Below, piece after piece: positions 44,372 to 52,298 of a DNA stretch of 64,000 nt. A program made the position numbers and the translations under genes. This stretch comes from Bacteroidales bacterium UBA3843 (lineage in GTDB: Bacteria > Bacteroidota > Bacteroidia > Bacteroidales > Paludibacteraceae), in NCBI GenBank assembly GCA_002392745.1, contig DGHR01000018.1, positions 2,744 through 66,743 of the forward strand, in the 5' to 3' direction. Below the pieces are notes generated by a model. That model searched no databases, was not told the DNA's origin, and was given only the letters and a program-made list of their open reading frames with translations. The stretch's first letter is position 1, and the number at the start of each line of letters is the position of its first letter.

Positions 44372-44445
44372 TTCTCAATTCTCAATTCTCAATTCTCAAC
44401 TCTCAATTCTCAATTCTCAATTCTCAATTCTCAATTCTCAATTCT
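44367..44445 (-). repeat. GAGAATT heptamer array linking recF stop and GHL10 start
   Basis: About eleven heptamers. RecF ends GAG AAT TGA within it and the GHL10 gene starts with TTG within its last unit. The arrangement copies that at 26934-26984. Confidence 0.85.
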
Positions 44446-45636
44446 CCCTCCTTCTACGTGGAATATCTTTGCACTTGCGCTGGGCTTGACTATCTCTGTC
44501 AGGTGTTCGCGGTCGGTGTCGGTGATGAAAATCTGACCGAAATCCGGACCCTGCACCATTCCTACGATTCTTTGTACCCGTTCGCTGTCCAGCCGGTCGA
44601 ATATGTCATCCAGCAGCAGAATCGGTCTCTGGCTTTGAGCGAAGCGGTCTTTCGACTTTTGACTTTCTGCTTTCGATAAGTACAAAGCCTGTGCCAATTT
44701 CATTGCGAGGATGAATGTCCGTTGCTGTCCTTGTGAGCCGACTTGTTTCAACGGGTACTCGCCCAGACGCATGTCAAGGTCGTCTTTATGTATGCCTTGG
44801 GACGTCCATCCGAGTATCAGATCCCGTTGCCGGGTACGCACATATGCTTCGCGCAAATCCCTGTCCTGCAACTGCGATACATAACGCAATACAGGTATCT
44901 CCGGACTTTCCGGATGGTCAGTATTTTCCGGATTGTCCAGCCCGGCAATCTGACGGTAAACTTTCACAAAATGCGGTTGGAATTTCTCAAAAAACTCCGT
45001 CCTTGCCTTATAAATATACTCCGCCGGCTCCACCATCTGCCATTCCAGTACTTCAAGCAGGTCAAAGCCCTCCCCGTCTTTTCCTTCCGGAGAGAGTGAT
45101 TGTGCGTCCCCTAATTTTTTCAAAAGGGCGTTGCGCTGTTTGAGTAGGGCATTATAATTGGTGAGGCAATCCAGATATTTGCGGTCCAACTGACTGATTA
45201 CCACGTCCATAAACCGCCGTCTCTCGTCCGAGCCTTCGTCAATCAACTGCTGGTCACCGGGACTGATCATAACTAATGGAATCAGTCCAATATGGTCAAT
45301 GAGTCGCGGATAATCTTTCTTGTCTTTCCTGAACTGCTTCTTTACTCCTCTTCTCAAACCGCATGAGATTGTAAACGCCTCCTTTGTACCTTGTACTTCG
45401 TCACTTTGTCCCTTATACACCCCCTGCACCATTGCCATTTCCTCCCCATGGGTGATGTTCAGGGAATCTTGAGTGGTGAAAGCCGATTTGGCGAAACTCA
45501 GCAGATAAATAGCGTCCAACACATTAGTCTTTCCCTGCCCGTTCAAGCCCACGAAACAATTGAGCTTGGGCGCAAACTCCAAACTCGCCTCGCGTATATT
45601 GCGGTAATTGAGAATATGTAGGGATTGCAAAATCAT
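44431..45636 (-). CDS. recF: DNA replication/repair protein RecF
   Basis: The 401-aa product has the SMC-like ATPase features of RecF: Walker A GLNGQGKTN (about 30-38), signature region with VGSQGQQRTFILAMK, and Walker B RPILLLDDIFDRLD. RecF loads RecA at gaps with RecO and RecR. The chain is about 30-40 residues longer than I expect for the family. The extra length matches four in-frame arrays: near residues 75-85, 180-190, 234-245 and 321-329. The stop codon lies in the GAGAATT array. Confidence 0.93.
   Translation of the reverse strand: MILQSLHILNYRNIREASLEFAPKLNCFVGLNGQGKTNVLDAIYLLSFAKSAFTTQDSLNITHGEEMAMVQGVYKGQSDEVQGTKEAFTISCGLRRGVKKQFRKDKKDYPRLIDHIGLIPLVMISPGDQQLIDEGSDERRRFMDVVISQLDRKYLDCLTNYNALLKQRNALLKKLGDAQSLSPEGKDGEGFDLLEVLEWQMVEPAEYIYKARTEFFEKFQPHFVKVYRQIAGLDNPENTDHPESPEIPVLRYVSQLQDRDLREAYVRTRQRDLILGWTSQGIHKDDLDMRLGEYPLKQVGSQGQQRTFILAMKLAQALYLSKAESQKSKDRFAQSQRPILLLDDIFDRLDSERVQRIVGMVQGPDFGQIFITDTDREHLTEIVKPSASAKIFHVEGGRIEN
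44649..44676 (-). repeat. Four heptamers in frame in recF (copy 2 of identical pair)
   Basis: Identical over 28 bp to 44035-44062 in the downstream GHL10 gene; encodes SKAESQKSK. Confidence 0.9.
44900..44935 (-). repeat. Four 9-bp units in frame in recF
   Basis: TCCGGACTT, TCCGGATGG, TCAGTATTT, TCCGGATTG (plus strand), encoding NPENTDHPESPE. It resembles the array at 49821. Confidence 0.75.
45067..45096 (-). repeat. Family E-like segment in frame in recF
   Basis: CCTCCCCGTC and TTTTCCT blocks shared with the element at 30661-30690 (other strand); encodes SPEGKDGEG. Confidence 0.5.
45383..45410 (-). repeat. Four heptamers in frame in recF
   Basis: TTTGTAC, CTTGTAC, TTCGTCA, CTTTGTC; encodes SDEVQGTKE. 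Confidence 0.7.
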
Positions 45637-45642
45637 AGAGAA

Positions 45643-45674
45643 TCCAGTTGACTAGTTGACTAGTTGACTAGTAG
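45643..45674. repeat. Four 8-bp units between the response regulator and recF
   Basis: TCCAGTTG, ACTAGTTG, ACTAGTTG, ACTAGTAG fill the gap from one base past the regulator's stop codon to shortly before the recF start. Confidence 0.8.
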
Positions 45675-45675
45675 G

Positions 45676-46857
45676 CTATGCGTAAAGGTCCACATCGTCT
45701 TTGGTAATCTTCGCTCCGGCGAGGATGATCAGTCGCTCTACGACATTGCGCAGCTGGCGGATGTTGCCTGTCCACTCTCGCGCTTGCAGCGCTTGGATGG
45801 CCGTCGCATCAAAGGTCTTCACGGCAATGCCTTGCTCGTCGCATATCCGCTCGCAGAAATAATCTACCAGCAATGGGATATCTTCTATCCGCTCGTTGAG
45901 CGAGGGTACGTGGATGGGAATGACGTTCAGGCGGTGGAAGAGGTCTTCGCGGAAATTGCCTTTGGCAATCTCTGCGGCCAGGTCTTTATTCGTTGCCGCC
46001 AGCACACGCACGTTCACTTTGATAGCTTTGTCCGAACCTACGCGTGTAATCTCGCTCTCCTGCAATGCGCGCAGTACTTTTGTCTGCGCCGCCAGACTCA
46101 TGTCGCCTATCTCGTCCAGAAAGAGTGTGCCTCCGTCGGCCTGTTCGAACTTACCGGCCCGGTCTTTGACAGCACCGGTGAACGAACCCTTCATATGCCC
46201 GAAGAGTTCTGACTCAATCAGTTCGGACGGAATGGCTGCACAGTTGACTTCTACCATCGGGCCGTTGGCGCGCGACGATTGTTGGTGAATCAGATGTGCC
46301 ACTACCTCTTTGCCCGTTCCGTTCGGACCGGTGATAAGCACGCGGGCTTCGGTGGGCGCCACCTTTTCTATTATATCGCGTACGCGCTGGATAGCTGCGC
46401 TCTTGCCTATCATCTGCGGACCCTTGGCTTGTACTTTGGTCCTTAGCCGTTTGGTCTCTTGTTTCAGGGTCTTCGATTCTAACGCATTCTTCGTGGTGAT
46501 GAGAATACGGTTCAGGTCCAGGGGCTTCAGCAGGAAATCATACGCACCTGCTTTAAGTGCCTGCACTGCCGTTTCTACATCCCCGTGACCCGTAATCATC
46601 ACTACGGGGCAGTCTATGGACTCTTCGCTTTCGACTTTCGACTTTCGACTTTCGACTATTTTCTCCAGCACCTCCAATCCGTCCATTCCCGGCATTTTGA
46701 TGTCAGAGTAGATAAGGTCGTATGCTTTGTTTTGCGCCATCTCCAGGCCCTGCGTACCGTTTTCGGCTACGTCAACCTCGTGACCTTCGTCTGCAAGAAT
46801 CTCTTTGAGCGTATTGCGGATGCTGCGCTCATCGTCTATGATTAAAAGTTTGCTCAT
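45676..46857 (-). CDS. NtrC-like sigma-54 response regulator lacking the DNA-binding domain
   Basis: The 393-aa product has a receiver domain (acidic pair at 7-8, phospho-acceptor Asp 52 in YSDIKMPG, Lys 111) and a sigma-54 AAA+ domain (Walker A GPNGTGKE at 177-184, GSFTGA at 224-229, Walker B TLFLDE). It ends soon after WTGNIRQLRNVVERLI with ITKDDVDLYA, so there is no Fis-type HTH. Residues about 68-77 (ESRKSKVESE) are an insertion in the receiver made of four perfect heptamers. No histidine kinase is adjacent, so it is an orphan regulator. It probably activates from solution or through another DNA-binding protein. Confidence 0.92.
   Translation of the reverse strand: MSKLLIIDDERSIRNTLKEILADEGHEVDVAENGTQGLEMAQNKAYDLIYSDIKMPGMDGLEVLEKIVESRKSKVESEESIDCPVVMITGHGDVETAVQALKAGAYDFLLKPLDLNRILITTKNALESKTLKQETKRLRTKVQAKGPQMIGKSAAIQRVRDIIEKVAPTEARVLITGPNGTGKEVVAHLIHQQSSRANGPMVEVNCAAIPSELIESELFGHMKGSFTGAVKDRAGKFEQADGGTLFLDEIGDMSLAAQTKVLRALQESEITRVGSDKAIKVNVRVLAATNKDLAAEIAKGNFREDLFHRLNVIPIHVPSLNERIEDIPLLVDYFCERICDEQGIAVKTFDATAIQALQAREWTGNIRQLRNVVERLIILAGAKITKDDVDLYA
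46628..46655 (-). repeat. Four perfect heptamers in frame in the response regulator gene
   Basis: CTTTCGA four times (plus strand), exactly 28 bp, with a diverged unit on one side. It lies in the receiver-domain coding region. Confidence 0.85.
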
Positions 46858-46994
46858 TTTCGCATTTTTTTAGTAGTGTCTTTATACCCGGGATGTAAAA
46901 CGTAGTTTTGCAGACCGGAGAGCGGAGACACAAGTTGCCCGCCCATTTAGCGGAGCGGTATGGACCATTGCTCACTTGTTGCCGAACGCGACTG

Positions 46995-47026
46995 CAAAAG
47001 TACTACTTTTTTGCGATATATGCAAG
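46995..47026 (-). promoter_or_regulatory. Promoter of the response regulator operon
   Basis: CTTG (47023-47026), 20-nt spacer, TACTTTTG (46995-47002) on the minus strand; leader about 130 nt. The gap 46858-47178 holds this and the divergent promoter and nothing else I can name. Confidence 0.75.
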
Positions 47027-47060
47027 AGTTTGCGTTATTTTACGAAAAAAACATTTTTTA

Positions 47061-47092
47061 TTTGCATATTCCAATTATTTGTCGTACCTTTG
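47061..47092 (+). promoter_or_regulatory. Promoter of the OB-fold surface protein
   Basis: TTTG (47061-47064), 20-nt spacer, TACCTTTG (47085-47092). Confidence 0.85.
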
Positions 47093-47178
47093 CACCGTAA
47101 ATCGGGCAACAAGTAACATATTTATGTTATAGAACATATTTACACCAATTTTTTTATTTAACAATTAAAATTAACATT

Positions 47179-48780
47179 ATGAAAAAGATTTTTACATTAC
47201 TTGTAGCATTGATGGCTGTAGTAGCTGTTAATGCAACAAAAGCCGTGTTTGATTTTACAAAACCGGCTGACATGGGCCTTACAGCTCCTGAGGCCAGTGC
47301 CGCCACCAACATCACAGCCCCTGTGACGGTAGACGGTGTGACGATGACTGCCACTGATGGTAGTACTGCTACTCGTATTTGGAACAGTAATGGCAAATTG
47401 GACTTGCGTGTTTACAATGGTGGATCCCTTACTTTTACTGCAGAAGAAGATATCACTGCTGTAGAGTTTGAAGGTTCGGCTTTTGCTTTTTCTGAACTTA
47501 CCGGAAAAAGTTGGACCGGTAACGCTAAATCTGTTGCATTCTCAGCTACAGGAACCAGCAAAATTACGAAAATTACTGTTACTGTAGGCGAGGCAGCTGT
47601 TGTTTGGACACCCGATACAGTTTCTGTAACGGAGGCTATTGCTTTGGCTGACGCAAAAGACGCTCACGACCACTATGTAGTAGGTGTGGTAATGGGTCAG
47701 CCGTTTATTACATACGCTGATTTCGGCGGCAAAGTTAGCTTCTGGATGGCAGACCTTAGCGTAGCTACCGACACTATCGAGTTCTATGATGGTCTGGGCA
47801 AGGACAAAGCTAAATGGGCTTCGCTGGCAGAGGCAGAGGAAACCCTCCGTATTGGTGACACCGTATTGGTATATGCTGGCGGCGTGTCGCTGTACGAGGC
47901 TAAAAACTTCTATGAGGTTACCGGTGGCTATTATGTAGAGACTATTGGCAAGAACCCGAATCCTCCTGTGATTGCAGGTCCGGATACTATCTCAGTCGCA
48001 AAAGCGCTTGAAATTGCTAATGCACTGGCTGAGCCCGCAGCCAATAGTTCTTCTACTACGGATACCAAAGAGTATATCGTTACCGGCTATGCCGTTAAGG
48101 TGTATGACAAGAATTCGGATGGCACATGGACATTCAACATGGCGGACGAAATAGGCGCATACGGAGAATTCTTTGCTTCCAACACCACGACAGACAAGGA
48201 CGTGGTAGAAAATGACCTTATGTTCGTTCGCGGCAAAATCACGAAATTCAAAACAAGCAAGGGTAAAATCCAACTCCAGATATACAAAGGTACTGGAACT
48301 CACGGTGAGCAAGCAGAACTGGATACCATCGGCGCCGCAGAGGCTAAGACTCGCGTAGAGGCACTGCCCGTTGATGGCAAGGAGCGCGTAGCTGTATTAG
48401 CGTATATCGCTAAGATCAAGACTGCGTATAGTGCTGAAAACGGAAACATCACCGTTTGGTTGAATGACGATCCTACATCCACCTATGGCGACATCCAGGC
48501 ATACCGCGCAAAATGCTCCGCTGAGGTTGGTCCTGCACTGGCTGAGCACGACAAAGTGCTGGTTGTAGGTGTTTTGGCTCACACCCAATATGAGTCAGGC
48601 GGTGAGATGAAAGATTCGTATCAGATTGCCCAAGGCGCTGAACTCACTCTGATTGAGAAAGCACAGGGTATCGAGGAAATCCTCCTGACCGAGAAAATCA
48701 ACAAAGTGGTAGTTGACGGCGTTCTCTATATCGTTCGCGACGGCAAACTCTACAACGTACAGGGCGTTCAAGTACGATAA
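47179..48780 (+). CDS. Secreted OB-fold repeat protein with short C-terminal sorting-like motif
   Basis: The 533-aa product has a signal peptide (MKKIFTLLVALMAVVAVNA), an N-terminal beta-sandwich-like part, and then three OB-fold-like units. Each starts with a helix such as DTISVAKALEIANAL or DTVSVTEAIALADA, continues with YIVTGYAVKV/YVVGVVMG strands, and contains a segment like WTFNMADE or VSFWMADL. Such domains are common in Bacteroidetes surface proteins. The C terminus (VDGVLYIVRDGKLYNVQGV) matches the proteins at 695 and 22137. Monocistronic with strong promoter and terminator. Ligand unknown. Confidence 0.82.
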   Translation: MKKIFTLLVALMAVVAVNATKAVFDFTKPADMGLTAPEASAATNITAPVTVDGVTMTATDGSTATRIWNSNGKLDLRVYNGGSLTFTAEEDITAVEFEGSAFAFSELTGKSWTGNAKSVAFSATGTSKITKITVTVGEAAVVWTPDTVSVTEAIALADAKDAHDHYVVGVVMGQPFITYADFGGKVSFWMADLSVATDTIEFYDGLGKDKAKWASLAEAEETLRIGDTVLVYAGGVSLYEAKNFYEVTGGYYVETIGKNPNPPVIAGPDTISVAKALEIANALAEPAANSSSTTDTKEYIVTGYAVKVYDKNSDGTWTFNMADEIGAYGEFFASNTTTDKDVVENDLMFVRGKITKFKTSKGKIQLQIYKGTGTHGEQAELDTIGAAEAKTRVEALPVDGKERVAVLAYIAKIKTAYSAENGNITVWLNDDPTSTYGDIQAYRAKCSAEVGPALAEHDKVLVVGVLAHTQYESGGEMKDSYQIAQGAELTLIEKAQGIEEILLTEKINKVVVDGVLYIVRDGKLYNVQGVQVR

Positions 48781-48795
48781 ACGCACTGATGATAA

Positions 48796-48815
48796 ATCCG
48801 CCAAGTTTGGCGGAT
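48796..48815 (+). other. Perfect hairpin before the terminator
   Basis: ATCCGCCAA and TTGGCGGAT, 9 bp with a 2-nt centre, directly upstream of the terminator. Confidence 0.5.
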
Positions 48816-48820
48816 ACCGA

Positions 48821-48852
48821 AGAGGGACGCACACCTGCGTCCCTCTTTTTTT
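48821..48852 (+). terminator. Terminator of the OB-fold protein gene
   Basis: AGAGGGACGCA and TGCGTCCCTCT, 11 bp perfect, loop CACC, then a T run. Confidence 0.9.
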
Positions 48853-48910
48853 GTTCTCGCGCATTCTTGTTCGAATCAATTCCCGCACTCAATGCGCTGA
48901 TTATAAGACC

Positions 48911-48954
48911 TAACCTATGTTATACCTAGGCGACACATAGGTGATACCTAGGTT
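48911..48954. repeat. Four 11-bp units (ATACCTAGGTT type)
   Basis: TAACCTATGTT, ATACCTAGGCG, ACACATAGGTG, ATACCTAGGTT; exactly 44 bp, intergenic. Confidence 0.8.
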
Positions 48955-48990
48955 ATTTTATTTTTATGTCTTTGAGTGCTTCGTGCATTT

Positions 48991-49062
48991 TTGTCGCATC
49001 ATTGCGACAACTCCTAAAGCATTCAAAGGTTTTTGTTTGTTTTTTTAGTGGACAGTACTGTC
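48991..49062. promoter_or_regulatory. Two perfect dyads upstream of tetR
   Basis: TTGTCGCA/TGCGACAA (48991-48998 with 49003-49010) and the 12-bp palindrome GACAGTACTGTC (49051-49062). They lie 70-140 bp before the tetR promoter and could be operators. The rest of 48855-49215 shows only the 11-bp array and the promoter. Confidence 0.4.
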
Positions 49063-49132
49063 GGAACGTGACAATAAAATGTAAACTCTACTTTACAAAG
49101 AAACTTTTGTGGCGCAAAAAGTTTCCAAGTTT

Positions 49133-49164
49133 CTTGTGTGTGTCGCAAAAAAAGTGTACCTTTG
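49133..49164 (+). promoter_or_regulatory. Promoter of the efflux operon
   Basis: CTTG (49133-49136), 20-nt spacer, TACCTTTG (49157-49164), 52 bp before the tetR start. Confidence 0.8.
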
Positions 49165-49193
49165 CACCCGTTTTGCAAAATGGTTCAATAGCT

Positions 49194-49242
49194 AAATGTC
49201 AAAATAAATACCAAAATGGTAAATGACAAAATTGTAAATAAT
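49194..49242. repeat. Heptamer array covering the tetR start codon
   Basis: AAATGTC, AAAATAA, ATACCAA, AATGGTA, AATGACA, AAATTGT, AAATAAT. The ATG start (49216) and the first eight codons lie within it. Similar units precede dnaJ at 61411. Confidence 0.6.
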
Positions 49243-49818
49243 ATCATCAAGACTGCAGGCGAGATGTTCTTTCGCCTGGGGATTCGCAGTGTGTCTATCG
49301 ATGACATTTGCCGTGAGTTGGGCATGTCCAAAAAGACATTTTATGTCTATTTCGAGTCCAAAGATGCATTGGTGGCACAATTATTGCAAAGTAACATTGC
49401 CTACATTGCCTCCAAGATGGAGGAACTGCTCCAGATGAAGGACTTCCGAAAATTGGTGAGCCGCTTCATGAAACGCCAGGAGGCGGAGAAAAACGACGTA
49501 AGGCGTGTGCCCCAGTTGGTTTATGACCTCAAGAAATACTATCCCCGTCAGTTCGCAGAGTTTCAGACCAATTGTTTCCGGACCCAGAAAGAATATATCA
49601 TGGCGTATCTGGAGCAAGGGCAGCAGGAAGGGCTCGTGCGCGCGAACCTTAATATAGAATTAACAGCGGTCCTTTTTGCAAAACTCAATAGCGATGCCAT
49701 CAATGATTTTGAGGTGATTGAGGGGCACGGACACAATATGCACCAGTTGAGTCATACAGCGATGGATATTTTCGTTCGCGGAATCCTGAGCGAAGAAGGA
49801 ATGAAACTCTACCAATAA
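49216..49818 (+). CDS. TetR/AcrR-family regulator of the efflux operon
   Basis: The 200-aa product has an N-terminal TetR HTH (IRSVSIDDICRELGMSKKTFYVYFESKDALV, split across about 22-52) and a helical ligand-binding domain. It is the first gene of tetR-tolC-mfp-RND-PII. By position it should repress this operon and respond to a compound exported by it; the ligand is unknown. Confidence 0.92.
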   Translation: MVNDKIVNNIIKTAGEMFFRLGIRSVSIDDICRELGMSKKTFYVYFESKDALVAQLLQSNIAYIASKMEELLQMKDFRKLVSRFMKRQEAEKNDVRRVPQLVYDLKKYYPRQFAEFQTNCFRTQKEYIMAYLEQGQQEGLVRANLNIELTAVLFAKLNSDAINDFEVIEGHGHNMHQLSHTAMDIFVRGILSEEGMKLYQ

Positions 49819-49820
49819 AC

Positions 49821-49865
49821 GTCCGGAGTTTCTGGTAAATCCGGAATTTCCGGAATATCCGACTA
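49821..49865. repeat. 9-bp array between tetR and tolC
   Basis: GTCCGGAGT, TTCTGGTAA, ATCCGGAAT, TTCCGGAAT, ATCCGACTA, starting two bases past the tetR stop. Confidence 0.75.
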
Positions 49866-49892
49866 AACAGAACATTAACATAAAACAACAAT

Positions 49893-51239
49893 ATGAAGAA
49901 ACAAATTTTGGTATTAATTGCAGCAGTAGCATTGAGTTCAAGCCTGATGGCAGAGGACCATGTGATGGCTGCTACGAAAAGTCATCAACCGCAGGACACC
50001 GCCTCTGCCCCTGCTGCGCTCAGTATGAGTCTCAAAGAGGCGCAGGATTATGCGGTGAAGCAGAATAGAACGTTGCGAAACGCCTCTCTCGCCGTTCAGG
50101 AAGCATACGCCCAGCGCTGGCAGACCATTGCCTCGATGTTGCCGAGTGTGGATGGAAGTTATACCTACAGCAATTATCTTGGTTATAGCGCAACGCTCGG
50201 AATGGGGGGAGCCAACATTGAAATCAACATGCCTAATGTGGGCGCGCTCGGTCTGACTGCTGCTGTCGGAATCAACGGTCAGGGAGTTGTGGGCGTCCTG
50301 CTCAACAATATTGCCATCGACATGAAGAAGATTGCCCTGGAGAAATCGGAGATTGAGCTTCGCAGCAGCGTCATGAGCAGTTATGTTTCCGTGCTGGCGC
50401 TGCAGAGCATTTCTAACCTCTTGGATTCCAGCTTGGTAAATATCCAGGACTTGGAGCAAATGACCCAGAACGCCGTTAATGTGGGAGCTGCAGAACAGAC
50501 CTCTGCAGACCAGATTCGCGTGCGCGTCAACACCCTCAAAAACTCCATCAACACCCAGAAACGCAATATAGAACTGGCTACCAACAGTCTCAAAGTGCTG
50601 CTGGATGTGCCTGTAGAGACAGAATTGGTCCTGACGGAGAATATCGACGAAGTGCTCTCGCCGGAGCGGGTGATTAACCTGTTGGCAGAGGACTTTAACA
50701 TTGAGAACAACCTCAATTACCAACTGCTCAAGAAGCAGACTGAGCTCGCCAAGCGCAACGTACACATGGCGGGATGGGCATACGGGCCAACGATTAGCCT
50801 TGCTTATAACTACCAGAACCAGAAATACTACGGTGAAGGCGGTATGCGTATGACGCCGCCGAATGTCATTCAAGTCTCCGTCAAAATGCCGCTCTGGTCA
50901 TCCGGTAAAAGAGCCGCCGGCGTGGTAGAAAAGAAAATTGCGTACGAAGAAGCAAAAAACAACCTCTCCGAGACCACGGACAATTTGGCTATACAATATC
51001 GCCAGCTCTGTTTCAATCTCACGAACACCTACGAGACCTATATGAACGAAAAAGACAATATAGAGGTGGCGCAACGTGTCTTCAACTCGGCTACAGAGAA
51101 ATTTAAATGGGGTGCAGCATCCAATCTGGAACTGACGAATGCTTCTAACGACCTCATCAATGCGCAAAGTTCCTATGTGCAGGCAATGCTGAATCTCGTT
51201 AGCGCACAGGCGGACCTGGAGGAGTTCCTGAATAAATAA
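49893..51239 (+). CDS. TolC-family outer-membrane efflux protein
   Basis: The 448-aa product has a signal peptide and two halves of long helices with the OEP pattern (LSMSLKEAQDYAVKQNRTLRN split over its start, YEEAKNNLSETTDNLAIQYRQL, WGAASNLELTNASNDLINAQ). It forms the outer-membrane duct of the tripartite pump with the next two genes. Confidence 0.93.
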   Translation: MKKQILVLIAAVALSSSLMAEDHVMAATKSHQPQDTASAPAALSMSLKEAQDYAVKQNRTLRNASLAVQEAYAQRWQTIASMLPSVDGSYTYSNYLGYSATLGMGGANIEINMPNVGALGLTAAVGINGQGVVGVLLNNIAIDMKKIALEKSEIELRSSVMSSYVSVLALQSISNLLDSSLVNIQDLEQMTQNAVNVGAAEQTSADQIRVRVNTLKNSINTQKRNIELATNSLKVLLDVPVETELVLTENIDEVLSPERVINLLAEDFNIENNLNYQLLKKQTELAKRNVHMAGWAYGPTISLAYNYQNQKYYGEGGMRMTPPNVIQVSVKMPLWSSGKRAAGVVEKKIAYEEAKNNLSETTDNLAIQYRQLCFNLTNTYETYMNEKDNIEVAQRVFNSATEKFKWGAASNLELTNASNDLINAQSSYVQAMLNLVSAQADLEEFLNK

Positions 51240-51271
51240 TTACGTCATCCCGTGATTACGTCATTACGAAA
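51240..51271. repeat. Four 8-bp units between tolC and the adaptor gene
   Basis: TTACGTCA, TCCCGTGA, TTACGTCA, TTACGAAA; the first unit begins at the base after the tolC stop codon. Confidence 0.85.
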
Positions 51272-51287
51272 TAACACATTTACATAT

Positions 51288-52295
51288 ATGAAAAAGAATA
51301 TTCTTTACATTTTTGCCGCACTCGCTTTGATTGGCTGCGGCAGCAAAGAAACCTCTGTTGCGGAAGAGGAAGAACGCGTGGAGCAAGTGCGCACGGTCGT
51401 TCTCCAGCCGCGCGAGATAGAGCGTGAAATCTCTGTTTCAACCAACCTGCAAGGCTACCTGACCCAGAATGTGGCTCCTTCGCTCACCGGTAAGATTGAG
51501 CATATCTACCGCGAAGTGGGAGACCGTGTCTCTGCGGGAGCGGACCTGGTGCGCATGGATCAGACACAGTACAAAACCACCAAAATCACGATGACCAATC
51601 TGGAGATTGAGAAGAATCGTGTGGAGCAACTGCTCAAGACAGGATCGGCTACACAACAGCAGTACGACCAGATCATGATGCAGTACAAGTCCACTAAAGA
51701 GCAGTTGGAGTTTTTGGAGCAGAATACGTATGTAAAAGCGCCTTTCGCCGGTGTTATTTCTGCTAAGACATACGAGGATGGCGAACTCTACGGCGGTCAG
51801 CCAATCCTGGTGCTCACCCAGATAGACAAACTGAAAGCACTGGTGGCTATTCCTGAGACCTATTTCCCGCTGCTGAAGAAGGGGATGAAGCTGACGCTGA
51901 CATCGGAGATTTATCCGAATAAAGTGTTCCCTGCTACAGTGGAAATCGTTTATCCGACCATTGACCCCTCCAGCCACACTTTCCAATGCAAGATTGTTAT
52001 TCCGAACGGCAGCAATCTGCTTCGTCCGGGTATGTACGTGACGACCACTATTGGCCTGGGCAAAGCGAATGCTATCGTTGTGCCTTACCAGAGCGTAGAG
52101 AAACTCGTCGGCGCCAACGATCGTTATGTCTTCATCGTAGAGGACGGCCGCGCTAAACGTGTGGCTGTTACTCTCGGACAGCGATTCGATCAGGACATCG
52201 AGATTATCGCGCCGGAAATCAAAGAGGGTGTCGAGTTCGTCACCACCGGCCAGCACAAACTCGTGGACGGCGTGAAGGTTAATGTAGTTGAATAA
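51288..52295 (+). CDS. RND efflux periplasmic adaptor (MFP/HlyD family)
   Basis: The start at 51288 gives a lipoprotein signal (AALALIGC, Cys about 17). The 335-aa product has the lipoyl/barrel-sandwich halves (VAPSLTGKIEHIYREVGDRVSAG and YVKAPFAGVISAKTYEDGELYG, each partly quoted), a short alpha-hairpin with EKNRVEQLLKTGSATQQQYD and the beta-barrel and membrane-proximal domains. It links the inner-membrane RND pump with TolC. Confidence 0.94.
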   Translation: MKKNILYIFAALALIGCGSKETSVAEEEERVEQVRTVVLQPREIEREISVSTNLQGYLTQNVAPSLTGKIEHIYREVGDRVSAGADLVRMDQTQYKTTKITMTNLEIEKNRVEQLLKTGSATQQQYDQIMMQYKSTKEQLEFLEQNTYVKAPFAGVISAKTYEDGELYGGQPILVLTQIDKLKALVAIPETYFPLLKKGMKLTLTSEIYPNKVFPATVEIVYPTIDPSSHTFQCKIVIPNGSNLLRPGMYVTTTIGLGKANAIVVPYQSVEKLVGANDRYVFIVEDGRAKRVAVTLGQRFDQDIEIIAPEIKEGVEFVTTGQHKLVDGVKVNVVE

Positions 52296-52298
52296 TTT

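Noticed and set aside
44367..44445. Phase-variable promoter repeat
   Set aside because: The array is within a transcribed region between cotranscribed genes, and no promoter elements flank it; a role in coupling or spacing is more likely.
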